Positions 49,798 through 57,890 are shown, counted from the first letter of the stretch. The stretch: DNA of 64,000 bases from an uncultured Gammaproteobacteria bacterium (GCA_913064945.1 CAJYAN010000003.1:124001-188000), one strand, 5' to 3'. Numbers and translations: made by a program. Notes: generated by a model from the sequence alone, not told the origin.

Positions 49798-50418
49798 ATG
49801 ACGACTGGAACTTATCTACTCTATATCGTGATTGCGGCGGCTTTGATTGTTGTCCCTGGCTCCAATGTCTTACTGATAATTGCCAACATTGTTAAACATG
49901 GTACGCGTGCTGGTTTACTCACGGTGGCTGGCACCAGCGCCGCCATGGCGCTGCAACTGGCTATCGACACGCTTGGTATCAGTTCTGTACTACTCATCGT
50001 GACTAACTGGTTTCACTGGTTACGCCTGGCCGGTGCGGTGTATTTGATCTACCTGGGCATTAAAAGTCTACGATTACGCAATAGGTCATCAGCTATTCCT
50101 ACAGTGACAAAGGCCCATCGCTTGTTTCTCTAGGGATTCCTGGTTTCGATCGTCAATCCCAAGACACTGTTGTTCTTTTCTGCCTTTCTGCCGCAGTTTG
50201 TCACAACAGCATCACCGGCCTTGCCACAACTACTGATATTGTCGGCGACCTTCCTGCTATTGGCCGTTATGTTCGATAGTGGTTATGCACTGCTTAGCGG
50301 TAAACTATTCTGCAGGATAAGCACTTCGGCACAGACCATGTTACAACGCCTGACAGGCTGGTTACTTATTTGTGCTGGTGTGTTGCTGGGATCGAGCCAC
50401 CTGGACACGAAGCCATAG
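49798..50418 (+). pseudogene. LysE/RhtB-family amino-acid exporter interrupted by one amber codon
   Basis: Reading one frame from ATG at 49798 to TAG at 50416-50418 gives a normal-length exporter (about 206 codons) with a single TAG at 50131-50133. Before it: LIVVPGSNVLLIIANIVKHG and RLAGAVYLIYLGIKSLR; after it: GFLVSIVNPKTLLFFSAFLP, the hallmark of LysE proteins, then two more helices. No frameshift is needed. It is either a recent nonsense mutation, a sequencing error, or (less likely) a decoded stop. If functional it would export amino acids such as homoserine, threonine or lysine. Confidence 0.85.
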
Positions 50419-50521
50419 GTGTTTCTACTTAGCCTAAGAATCCATTCTTGTGATGACTGTGCGCGACATTTCTGAAAGAATCTTCCATACTGGATTAACT
50501 AAATTCAAGTCGAGGTGCATC

Positions 50522-51097
50522 ATGAGACGCATAGTGTTTCTAACCTTAGTCCTGTTTTCAACACCCGTCTTTGCCGGTGAACATATCCTCAATCCGATGC
50601 TCGGCGTCACCGACTGGTCGCGCAATAGTGGGCACACTGCGGCGGGTAGTAGTCTGGCCTTTAATAACGATAACGCGTTGAGCCTTGGCTTTAAATACCT
50701 GTACCGCTTTGATAATGGCCTGGCGCTTGGCGGCAGCATTATGGGCTACCGCAAGACAGTTACCACTTCCACGCTGGCGCATAAGGCTTACATTGTTAAT
50801 ACCAATGCTCTGCTTGAGTATTATTTTAATAGCCAGGCAAATACCAGTCCCTATTTAGGTTTTGGTCTCGGCGGCATGGGGATTGGTTTCGACGGAGGTA
50901 CGCTTGATGCTGATTCCACAGCAGGACACTCGTTGCAATTGAATGCCGGTCTGCTGCACAAATTCTCCGAGCGCTTTGGTATGCAGGTGGAGTATCAATA
51001 CAATACCTTTGATGTGAATGACGATATTCATAGCGGCATCACGAAAATTGACACCTATTCACACTCGCTGGTGATCGGCCTCACGATCCATCTTTAG
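50522..51097 (+). CDS. outer-membrane beta-barrel protein
   Basis: 191 residues from ATG at 50522, which has GAGG about seven bases upstream; a longer frame from 50450 would put residues before the signal peptide. Signal peptide RRIVFLTLVLFSTPVFA, then about eight amphipathic strands (ALSLGFKYLYRFDNGLALGG, YLGFGLGGMGIGFDGG, FGMQVEYQYNTFDVND) ending in HSLVIGLTIHL, the C-terminal strand form recognised by BAM. OmpA-like or OmpW-like eight-stranded barrel; function unknown. Confidence 0.78.
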   Translation: MRRIVFLTLVLFSTPVFAGEHILNPMLGVTDWSRNSGHTAAGSSLAFNNDNALSLGFKYLYRFDNGLALGGSIMGYRKTVTTSTLAHKAYIVNTNALLEYYFNSQANTSPYLGFGLGGMGIGFDGGTLDADSTAGHSLQLNAGLLHKFSERFGMQVEYQYNTFDVNDDIHSGITKIDTYSHSLVIGLTIHL

Positions 51098-51285
51098 TCG
51101 CAAACCGGATCGAAAAAAACAGGCACGACTCACCCATCGCACTCACACCTATCAGGGCGAGCCCTCTGCCTGTTACTTAAATTGCAGCCAGGTCGTATAC
51201 AGGCCCGGTCTGCGCTTGTATAGTGACCTCAATCCCCCCATTTTCGTCTTATAATAAAATTGCAATACACCGCCGGGGGAGGGCC

Positions 51286-52167
51286 ATGAAACAACACCTT
51301 CATCTGTATCTATTGCTGGGTTTTAGTTTATCGTTGGTAGCCTGTGGTGGCGGTGGAGGTGGCAGCAGTACTAGCTCATCATCCTCAATCAATTACACCG
51401 GTTCATCCTCCGCAGCTAACATCGACAGCAATAATGCTCAAAATATTACCGGTGACTCTACCACCAGTGGTGCCGTCGGGGGTACTGCCAGCTCGGTCGC
51501 GACAGTGAACGCTGATGGCCAGACGAAAAAAACCGGGACATCCATTATCAGCCAGGCCGTGGTCAATGCCGTGGAAAACAGGATCGATGCTACCGATTCA
51601 GGCACTCTGGCGGCGACGGTCAGCAGCAATACCGTTGCCGGTTCCTGCGGGGGTAGCGAGACATTTACTATCAATGTTGACTCGACCACAAACGCCTTTA
51701 ATGGCTCGATGAGTTTCGCTAATTATTGCGATACGGACGTCATTATTTCTGGCAGCGCAACGCTGAGCGGCACCATCGACACCTCGACTACTCGCATTTC
51801 AATCAACATGACCTTCAACAGCTTGCTGATAGAGAACAAGACCAGAAAGCGAATCTTTAAGGCTGAAAATTATAAGATTGTCATTAGTGATAATTATTCG
51901 ACATCTTCGTTCAGCGTCAGCCTCTCCGGTAAGTTTTACCATCCAGATTATGGCTACGTGATGCTCAGCACCATCACTCCGTTACAATATAGCGGTTCCA
52001 GCGAGTGGCCCTCATCGGGCAAACTCAAGGTTACCGAGGATGGCACTGCCCCGGTGGATAGTGCCACCCTGTCCGTTATAGACACAACCCAGTATCAGGT
52101 CGATGTCGATATCAGTAACGATGGCAGCATCGACTCAACCAACCTGTATAACTGGGCTGACTTGTAG
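51286..52167 (+). CDS. Gly/Ser-rich lipoprotein of unknown function
   Basis: 293 residues from ATG at 51286, with GGGGGAGGG just upstream. Signal peptide ending LSLVAC, then six glycines and a run of serines as a flexible tether; lipidation at Cys is likely. The rest is Ser/Thr-rich and beta-strand-rich, with SCGGSETFTINVDSTTNAF near residue 120 and strands that alternate polar and hydrophobic residues to the end. No domain recognised. A terminator follows. It could be a surface lipoprotein. Confidence 0.75.
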   Translation: MKQHLHLYLLLGFSLSLVACGGGGGGSSTSSSSSINYTGSSSAANIDSNNAQNITGDSTTSGAVGGTASSVATVNADGQTKKTGTSIISQAVVNAVENRIDATDSGTLAATVSSNTVAGSCGGSETFTINVDSTTNAFNGSMSFANYCDTDVIISGSATLSGTIDTSTTRISINMTFNSLLIENKTRKRIFKAENYKIVISDNYSTSSFSVSLSGKFYHPDYGYVMLSTITPLQYSGSSEWPSSGKLKVTEDGTAPVDSATLSVIDTTQYQVDVDISNDGSIDSTNLYNWADL

Positions 52168-52186
52168 ACTGGCCTTCCGCACATTC

Positions 52187-52215
52187 AAAAGCGCACACCC
52201 GGTGCGCTTTTTTTT
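52187..52215 (+). terminator. rho-independent terminator after the lipoprotein gene
   Basis: GCGCAC/GTGCGC stem with a short loop, preceded by A4 and followed by T8. It begins 20 nt after the stop codon and ends 10 nt before the next promoter. Confidence 0.92.
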
Positions 52216-52225
52216 GTCTTACTGG

Positions 52226-52257
52226 TTGACTCTGGAGTCCACTCCAATGATTTGATA
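52226..52257 (+). promoter_or_regulatory. MerR-family (ZntR-like) metal-responsive promoter
   Basis: A -35 TTGACT is followed by the inverted repeat TGGAGT-CC-ACTCCA (52233-52246) and a -10-like TTGATA at a 20-bp spacing. The first 20 bases, TTGACTCTGGAGTCCACTCC, differ by one base from my memory of the E. coli zntA promoter. The over-long spacer with a central palindrome is the hallmark of promoters twisted open by MerR-type activators. The start ATG is 19 nt downstream. No merR-type gene lies nearby. Confidence 0.8.
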
Positions 52258-52275
52258 CGGTCATTGGAGGTGTCC

Positions 52276-52725
52276 ATGGCATCATGTTGTTCTACCGAGA
52301 ATCATAACCCTGTAAAAAATCCTTGCCCCGTCTGTGGTACGGCAGGCAAAGCAGTCGCCATATCGAGTCTGTATCACCAGATACGCTTTCCGGACAACCT
52401 GACAGTCCCCGCTGCGGATTATTACTTATGTGCTAAACCGGATTGCGCGCTCGGCTACTATAGCGACACGGGGTTATGCTTTAAAAAATCCCAGTTGCGC
52501 GAAGCAGAGCATATCGCGGCGGGCTGGTTATGTTATTGCTTTGATATCTCCAAGGCTGATTACCGAGCCGCACTAGACAATCGCAATGCCGATGAGATCA
52601 AAAAATTCGTCATTGAGCAAACCAGGATTGGCAGCTGTGCCTGCAGTAGCCGCAACCCATCCGGCCAGTGTTGCCTGGCAGATTTCAAACGTGTAGAAAA
52701 GGTGTACGCCAATGAACCGCAGTAA
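52276..52725 (+). CDS. Cys-rich BFD-like/CopZ-N-like metal or [2Fe-2S] protein
   Basis: 149 residues from ATG at 52276, with GGAGG five bases upstream. N-terminal half: ASCCST, CPVCG and YLCAKPDCALGYYS, a zinc-ribbon-like set as in the N-terminal domain of Archaeoglobus CopZ. C-terminal half: CYCFDISKADY and RIGSCACSSRNPSGQCC, a BFD-like [2Fe-2S] domain. Fourteen cysteines in all. Likely a metal-handling or metal-reducing chaperone. It sits directly behind a MerR-type promoter and overlaps the next gene by 14 bp, so the two are one metal-induced unit. Confidence 0.78.
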   Translation: MASCCSTENHNPVKNPCPVCGTAGKAVAISSLYHQIRFPDNLTVPAADYYLCAKPDCALGYYSDTGLCFKKSQLREAEHIAAGWLCYCFDISKADYRAALDNRNADEIKKFVIEQTRIGSCACSSRNPSGQCCLADFKRVEKVYANEPQ

Positions 52726-53089
52726 GACATCGTTATCAACCCTTGGTACTGTCCTGCTTGCCCTCCTACCACAGGTCTTCTGCCCGGCCTGCTGGCCGGC
52801 CTATACCGGTGTCCTCAGTTCGCTTGGCCTGGGCTTTATTGACTACTCGCCCTACCTGTTACCCCTGATGAGCGTCTTTATGCTTATTGCGCTATGGGGA
52901 CTGTTTCACAAAGCGGCTACACGCAAAGGCTACCGACCATTTATACTGGGCTGTCTCGCGGCCAGTGCTATCCTCCTGGGTAAGTTTGCCTTTCAGCTCG
53001 ACAGCATGCTGTATGCCGGTGTGGTCCTATTCGTCATCGCCTCAATATGGAATGCCTGGCCCGAGCGCAATGCCGTCTGTTCGGTCTGA
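52712..53089 (+). CDS. MerC-like membrane protein
   Basis: 125 residues, about four membrane helices. TM1 ends in QVFCPACWPAYTGVLSSLGL, a CxxC pair in the membrane entrance as in MerC, and the four-helix layout with an Arg/Lys-rich loop (HKAATRKGYRP) also fits. MerC-type proteins carry Hg(II) inward in mer operons; some relatives may carry other soft metals. No merA, merP or merT is present. The start overlaps the upstream Cys-rich gene by 14 bp. A GTG/ATG choice is not an issue; ATG at 52712 has AAGG upstream. Confidence 0.75.
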   Translation: MNRSKTSLSTLGTVLLALLPQVFCPACWPAYTGVLSSLGLGFIDYSPYLLPLMSVFMLIALWGLFHKAATRKGYRPFILGCLAASAILLGKFAFQLDSMLYAGVVLFVIASIWNAWPERNAVCSV

Positions 53090-53100
53090 ACAGGGTCGAA

Positions 53101-53128
53101 GCAAGAGAATAATTTTCAATTCTCTTGC
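53101..53128 (+). terminator. hairpin after the MerC-like gene
   Basis: Perfect 10-bp stem GCAAGAGAAT/ATTCTCTTGC with an AATTTTCA loop, 11 nt after the stop. No T-run follows, so it may be a weak terminator or a 3'-end stabiliser. Confidence 0.5.
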
Positions 53129-53152
53129 AGCCTGATTCAAAGCGTCTATACT
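53125..53152 (+). promoter_or_regulatory. possible sigma-70 promoter of the GNAT-C39/RimK/RMD1 operon
   Basis: TTGCAG (53125-53130) and TATACT (53147-53152) are 16 bp apart, about 70 nt before the likely start codon. The -10 matches well (5 of 6), the -35 only partly (3 of 6). Confidence 0.35.
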
Positions 53153-53220
53153 CGCGCCCATACCACTTGGAGCACGGTTAACTGTTGACCTTTCCAGGGG
53201 AGTGTATGACTGAGGGGGCA

Positions 53221-54345
53221 ATGCCCCGGGATGGCAACATGATGCGTCACGCCTCTCTCCAGGACCTTGATACCCTGGTAGAGATTGAAAACAAAGCCTT
53301 CGCTACTGACCGTTTTTCACGACGCAGTTTCCGCTACCTGTTGACCCGCGCCAAGGCCGAGACACTGGTCTATATTCTTAATGACAAAATGATTGGCTAT
53401 GTCATGCTGCTATTCCACTCCGGGATATCCATGGCACGACTCTATTCACTCGCCCTCGACCCGGATTCCCGTGGCAAGGGGATTGGCCGCGAACTCATGC
53501 AGGCGGCGGAACAGACCGCTCTCAGCCATGACTGCATTATCCTGCGGCTTGAAGTTCGGGCGGATAACACATCAGCCATCCGTCTATATCAGCAACAGGG
53601 TTATCGCCAGTTTGATAAAACCCCTGACTACTATGAGGACCACATGGAGGCGCTCCGGTTTGAAAAACGCCTACAGCCCTCTCTCAAACCGGACCTGAAA
53701 CGTGTGCCCTATTACCGGCAAACGCTGGATTTCACCTGTGGTCCGGCCACACTGATGATGGCCATGAAGGCCCTCGACCCGGCGGTGGCGCTGGATCGCA
53801 AACTGGAACTGCGACTTTGGCGGGAATCGACTACCATTTACATGACCTCCGGCCATGGTGGCTGTGGTCCGTATGGTCTGGCGCTGGCCGCCTATCGCCA
53901 TGGCTTTGATGTAGAGATCTACGTTAACGAAGAAGGGGTAATGTTTATCGATTCCGTGCGCAATCAGGATAAAAAAGAAGTCATGCGCCTGGTACAGGAA
54001 GATTTTACCGAATCGCTGCAGCAACTCCCCGTCGACCTGCACTATGGTGCACTCGATGTGACTGACTTACAGGAAAAATTTAACGCCGGTGGTATCCCGA
54101 TTGTACTAATCAGCTCCTACCGAATTTATCATGAAAAATTTCCTCATTGGGTTGTCGTCACAGGCTTTGACGAAAAGTACATTTATGTCCATGATTCCTA
54201 TATTGACAGTAAGGGTGATAAGACTGAACTCGACACCAGCGATATGCCTATCTTAAAAAAAGATTTTGAGTTAATGGCACGCTACGGTAAGGCCGGTCAG
54301 CGTGCTGTGCTCATACTTAAAAAACGATCTAACACTAAACAATAA
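53221..54345 (+). CDS. GNAT acetyltransferase fused to a C39-like cysteine peptidase (DUF3335)
   Basis: 374 residues from ATG at 53221 (GAGG five bases upstream; ATG at 53206 and TTG at 53185 are alternatives). Residues 8-150 are a RimI-like GNAT domain: YSLALDPDSRGKGIGRELM binds acetyl-CoA and NTSAIRLYQQQGYRQ is the C-terminal hallmark. Residues 163-360 are papain-like C39: QTLDFTCGPATLMMA (Cys173), KFPHWVVVTGF (His309) and YVHDSY (Asp325) give a full catalytic triad. No export signal, so it should act in the cytoplasm. First of three tightly spaced genes with a RimK-type ligase. Substrate unknown. Confidence 0.87.
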   Translation: MPRDGNMMRHASLQDLDTLVEIENKAFATDRFSRRSFRYLLTRAKAETLVYILNDKMIGYVMLLFHSGISMARLYSLALDPDSRGKGIGRELMQAAEQTALSHDCIILRLEVRADNTSAIRLYQQQGYRQFDKTPDYYEDHMEALRFEKRLQPSLKPDLKRVPYYRQTLDFTCGPATLMMAMKALDPAVALDRKLELRLWRESTTIYMTSGHGGCGPYGLALAAYRHGFDVEIYVNEEGVMFIDSVRNQDKKEVMRLVQEDFTESLQQLPVDLHYGALDVTDLQEKFNAGGIPIVLISSYRIYHEKFPHWVVVTGFDEKYIYVHDSYIDSKGDKTELDTSDMPILKKDFELMARYGKAGQRAVLILKKRSNTKQ

Positions 54346-54363
54346 GACTGGAATACCAAACCC

Positions 54364-55833
54364 ATGCCTCACATTATTATTGTTGACCAACTCAGTGACT
54401 GGCTTAGCGATTATCCCGTCGCCAATCTGGTGACGGCAAAAGATTATCTCTCCCGACCCGAACAATTCCGAAGCAAAGGAACACACATCATTAATCTGTG
54501 TCGCAGCTACCGCTATCTAAAGAGTGGTTATTACTGTTCGTTGCTTGCCGAGGCGCGTAGCCACAAGATCATCCCTAGCGTGCGTACCATCACTGACCTG
54601 AGTAAAAAATCGATTTATCAGCTCAATGTGGAAGACCTGGACGATGTCCTGCAGCGTGTCCTCAAAAAACGACCTACCAACAAAGATCAGGATCATCTGA
54701 GTATTGATATCTTTTTTGGTCAGAGCGAGGACAAGGAAATACAGGAAATCGCCCGGCAGATTTTTGAGCTATTCCGCGCCCCGCTGATGATGGTGGAATT
54801 TCGCCGCCAGCAAAAATGGACGATTAAACAAATCAAACCCCTGCACATCAATACGCTCACTTCAGAGCAGCAGATATTTTTTGCTGGTTGCTTAAATGCC
54901 TACTTAACTAGTCGCTGGCGTGCACCACGCGCCAAAGCCGTGGCCCGTTATGACCTGGCCATACTCTACGACCCGGAAGAGAAACTACCTCCTTCAAGCA
55001 TGGGCGCTCTAAAAAAATTTATGGCAGAGGGAAAAAAGCTCGGCGTTGATGTCGACCTGATAACGCGCAAGGACTATAACCGTCTGGCCGAATATGATGC
55101 GCTGTTTATTCGAGAAACTACCGCAATCAGTCACTACACCTATCGCTTTGCTAAAAAGGCCGAGGCCGAAGGCATGGTAGTGATGGACGACCCCGATTCT
55201 ATTTTGAAATGCACCAACAAGGTGTATCTGGCTGAATTGTTGGCAAACCACCAGGTACCGGCCCCGCGCAGTATGATCCTGCCCAGGGAAGATGCGATCC
55301 AGGCACTCGATGGTTTCGGTTATCCCGTGGTTCTGAAAATTCCCGATGGCTCCTTTTCCCGTGGCGTCTTCAAGGCCACGACCCCGGCCGAGGCTATGAG
55401 TATTACGCAAAATCTTTTTAAAGAGTCCGATTTGATTCTTGCCCAGGAGTTTCTCTATACCCAGTTTGACTGGCGCATTGGCGTACTCAATCGGAAGCCC
55501 ATTTTCGCCTGCCAGTACCACATGTCACGCGCCCACTGGCAGATCGTCAAACATGAACCCGGCGGTAAACCACGGCATGGCGAACACCTGACACTGGCGC
55601 TGGATCAGGTACCCGAGAATGTGCTGAAAATTGCCGAGAAAGCGGCGGGCTTAATTGGTAATGGTCTCTATGGTGTCGATATCAAAGAAAACGAAGGTAA
55701 CGTCTATGTCATTGAAGTGAACGATAATCCTAATATTGATAATGGTGTCGAGGACCAGGTGCTTGGTAACTCACTCTACCAACTCATTATTAATGAATTT
55801 ATTAGTCGTATTGAACAACGACGCAACCATTAA
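54364..55833 (+). CDS. RimK-family ATP-grasp ligase with RLAN-type N-terminal domain
   Basis: 489 residues. The first 200 residues match the RimK-like ATP-grasp N-terminal (RLAN) type: VDQLSDWLSDYPVANLVTAK, INLCRSYRYLKSGYYCSLLA. The ATP-grasp core (about 285-485) shows KVYLAELLANHQVPAPRSMI, YPVVLKIPDGSFSRGVFKA, LAQEFLYTQFDWRIGVLN, and the Mg site EVNDNPNIDNGVED. It should form an amide bond, likely adding an amino acid to a protein or peptide C-terminus or side chain. It follows the GNAT-C39 gene by 18 nt and precedes the RMD1 gene by 14 nt. It is not canonical RimK (about 300 residues). Confidence 0.87.
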   Translation: MPHIIIVDQLSDWLSDYPVANLVTAKDYLSRPEQFRSKGTHIINLCRSYRYLKSGYYCSLLAEARSHKIIPSVRTITDLSKKSIYQLNVEDLDDVLQRVLKKRPTNKDQDHLSIDIFFGQSEDKEIQEIARQIFELFRAPLMMVEFRRQQKWTIKQIKPLHINTLTSEQQIFFAGCLNAYLTSRWRAPRAKAVARYDLAILYDPEEKLPPSSMGALKKFMAEGKKLGVDVDLITRKDYNRLAEYDALFIRETTAISHYTYRFAKKAEAEGMVVMDDPDSILKCTNKVYLAELLANHQVPAPRSMILPREDAIQALDGFGYPVVLKIPDGSFSRGVFKATTPAEAMSITQNLFKESDLILAQEFLYTQFDWRIGVLNRKPIFACQYHMSRAHWQIVKHEPGGKPRHGEHLTLALDQVPENVLKIAEKAAGLIGNGLYGVDIKENEGNVYVIEVNDNPNIDNGVEDQVLGNSLYQLIINEFISRIEQRRNH

Positions 55834-55847
55834 AACCGAGAATAATT

Positions 55848-56639
55848 ATGTTGAAATTTGACACTAGTAAGCCCCTCACCGCTCGCGCCATGTATCTTGG
55901 TCAACGCCTCGACCTACGTGCTCTGGAGAAGACACAGCCACTGGAGACCAACCCGCTAACCATAACGGCGGGGAATAATGGTATTGTCGTTCTGTTCCGT
56001 TATGGTGTAACGGTTTTTTTTGGCATGCACTCCAGTGAAATCATGTCATTCATTAATGATATCAGGACTTGCATCATACTGCCCTATGCCGAACCTGAAG
56101 CGGAAGACGAAGAATTATATGTCAGCACAGGTGAAGTTGAAGGCATCCACAATGAACGTATACGCTTACATGGCTTTGACGTACAACGCTTGCAAATTAT
56201 CGCCGACGTACTGGCTAAAAATGTCGTTCTAGCTCATTACGAAACCGACCTGAATTACTATATTGATGAAATCGAACCCCTCGCCGCCAAGCTGGGTAAG
56301 CAACACACGATTGGCAAAGGCAGTAAGGAGTTATTACGCTTTATCGGTGATGCGTTACTGATTGAAGGAAAAATGATTGGCCGCGTCGAAGCGACGGAGA
56401 AACCGGAACTGATCTGGGATTACCCTGAATACGAACGACTCTACATGCGTCTGGAAGATGAATATGAACTCTCTGAACGTCAGAGTGCGCTGGAACGAAA
56501 ACTCTCCCTCATCTCCAAAACCGCAGAGACTTTGCTTGGCATTCTACAGAATCAACGTTCATTGCGGGTTGAGTGGTATATTGTGATTTTAATCGTTGTT
56601 GAAATTGTTATTACCCTGACTGAAAAACTGGTGCATTAA
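55848..56639 (+). CDS. RMD1/DUF155-family protein
   Basis: 263 residues. DUF155 core (about 45-215): NNGIVVLFRYGVTVFFGMHS at 44-63, then ELLRFIGDALLIEGKMIGRV and LIWDYPEYERLYMRLEDEYE. A single C-terminal membrane helix (about 241-259, WYIVILIVVEIVITLTE) anchors it. Yeast relatives Rmd1/Rmd8/Rrg-type act at mitochondrial ribosomes or vesicles; the bacterial role is unknown. Third gene of the GNAT-C39/RimK operon, so it may tether that activity to the membrane. Its stop overlaps the stop of the decayed ATPase gene on the other strand. Confidence 0.85.
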   Translation: MLKFDTSKPLTARAMYLGQRLDLRALEKTQPLETNPLTITAGNNGIVVLFRYGVTVFFGMHSSEIMSFINDIRTCIILPYAEPEAEDEELYVSTGEVEGIHNERIRLHGFDVQRLQIIADVLAKNVVLAHYETDLNYYIDEIEPLAAKLGKQHTIGKGSKELLRFIGDALLIEGKMIGRVEATEKPELIWDYPEYERLYMRLEDEYELSERQSALERKLSLISKTAETLLGILQNQRSLRVEWYIVILIVVEIVITLTEKLVH

Positions 56640-57410
56640 TTTGGCGAGCGATGACGTCGACGCCAGTATATTTTGTGGGCCTCTGAGGCCAGTAATGCCA
56701 GAAGCGCCAGCAAAATAAGTCCTCCCCAAAAACTGAGCGTAATCGGCTGCACCCCAAGGACCCCGCTCAGACCCAGAGACTACACCGCGCCGATATGGAA
56801 TAACTGCGCTGCCAGCGTACCGAACAATAAAAAAAGATTACGCAAAGGATAATGCCTAAAGACCGAACGTGTTTCCGAACGACTGTTGACGACATAGACG
56901 TTTTCGAACGGGACCATCAGAAACAATACACCATTGCGCGCCGCCCCGATGCTACGCCCCTGTGACAGCATCCAGTCAAACGCCAAGTAGGCCACCACAC
57001 CCATCACGACCGAGATCACCCGTATGCGCTCAACATCAGCCGGTTAAACACCGCTTCCTGCGACGGGCGTGGTGGACGTTGCTATTCCTTGCCTTCTCCC
57101 GGTTCAAACGCCAGGGCCACATCCTGAATGCCACTCGTCACCAGATTGAGTCTGGTCAATTGCCCCGCGGTTAAAGGCAGCGGTAATCCTGTCGCCAATC
57201 ACAGGGAAAATAAAATGAGTTGTTCGGCCCCCGTGGTCCGGATTGGAATAGGCAATCCGTCCTTCGTCAATACCGGCCACGAGCGAGGCAAAGGTATCAG
57301 GAGTACGGACGTAAAAGGATCTGGTATGGATGTCTTGCCGCCGTTTCAGGTAACACGTTTCGGCCGAAATATTTCTGTCGCCCGGGTATCTCTGTTGGCA
57401 TTAAACTCTG
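56636..57410 (-). pseudogene. decayed P-type cation ATPase (C-terminal part, internal deletion)
   Basis: Pieces of a type-II cation-transporting P-type ATPase can be read on the minus strand. The C-terminal membrane part is clear: RNGVLFLMVPFENVYVVNS, RSETRSVFRHYPLRNLFLLF, then HIGAV, an in-frame TAG, and SLGLSGVLGVQPITLSFWG. Further 5': LPLTAGQLTRLNLVTSGIQD and ALAFEPGEGKE, a TAG, then RPPRPSQEAVFNRLML with a frameshift after it, and a TGA in front of LATGLPLPLT. TFASLVAGIDEGRIAYSN marks the hinge. Upstream a fragment KYFGRNVLPETAARHPY looks like the N-terminus, so some 500 residues between are lost. The gene is dead by at least three stops, one frameshift and a deletion. The C-terminal part is sure; the N-terminal fragment is tentative. 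Confidence 0.8.
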
Positions 57411-57545
57411 AAGTTCAACTTGCACTGTTTAACGGACATCCGTTCCTGCCAAAAGGTAAGGCTTTTCCGGAATTTGTATCCTGTCCGTTGCTGATGCAAC
57501 CAAAGAAATATACTCTCAGTAAATTAAGTGAGCGGCTATGATAAC

Positions 57546-57890
57546 TCATTGAAAGTCAGGTATCGAAATGCTTTCCGCCGCATCTCCCCTCCAGGTATCA
57601 ACCTGGCAGACTGGATCTCCCTTGCCTGCCAGCACCCCCTTGATGTCGGGATTATTTTGTAGCTGATGGAGTATGGCACTGTAAACACGATCCGGCATAT
57701 TACGTGCAAAGGTGATGTCGACAAAACCATCATCATTGACGCTGTACGTTGCAAATTGGTCGGCCCCATCGAAATCGAAAAGGATATTTGCCACCGCCGC
57801 GCTTGCCTTATCCATTTCATCAGCCCACAGAGAACCTGATAACATTAGCATTAGCATTAACAGTAAGAAAATGAGATGCCTGGATGACAT
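57546..57890 (-). CDS. small secreted protein of unknown function
   Basis: 114 residues. A signal peptide (HLIFLLLMLMLMLSGSLWA) is followed by a short mature domain with DFDGADQFATYSVNDDGFVD and ILHQLQNNPDIKGVLAGKGD, and one cysteine (PVCQVD). AAGGAG lies four to five bases before ATG at 57890, which supports a real gene. Not recognised; likely periplasmic. It lies between the decayed ATPase and a DUF2970 gene, on the same strand. Confidence 0.75.
   Translation of the reverse strand: MSSRHLIFLLLMLMLMLSGSLWADEMDKASAAVANILFDFDGADQFATYSVNDDGFVDITFARNMPDRVYSAILHQLQNNPDIKGVLAGKGDPVCQVDTWRGDAAESISIPDFQ

Noticed and set aside
51118-51174. AACAGGCA/TGCCTGTT distant inverted repeat after the barrel-protein gene
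   Set aside because: Loop of about 40 nt and no T-run; likely chance.
57128-57541. 137-codon open frame on the + strand
   Set aside because: It lies antisense to the readable remains of a P-type ATPase, has no ribosome site or domain, and its composition is explained by the other strand.
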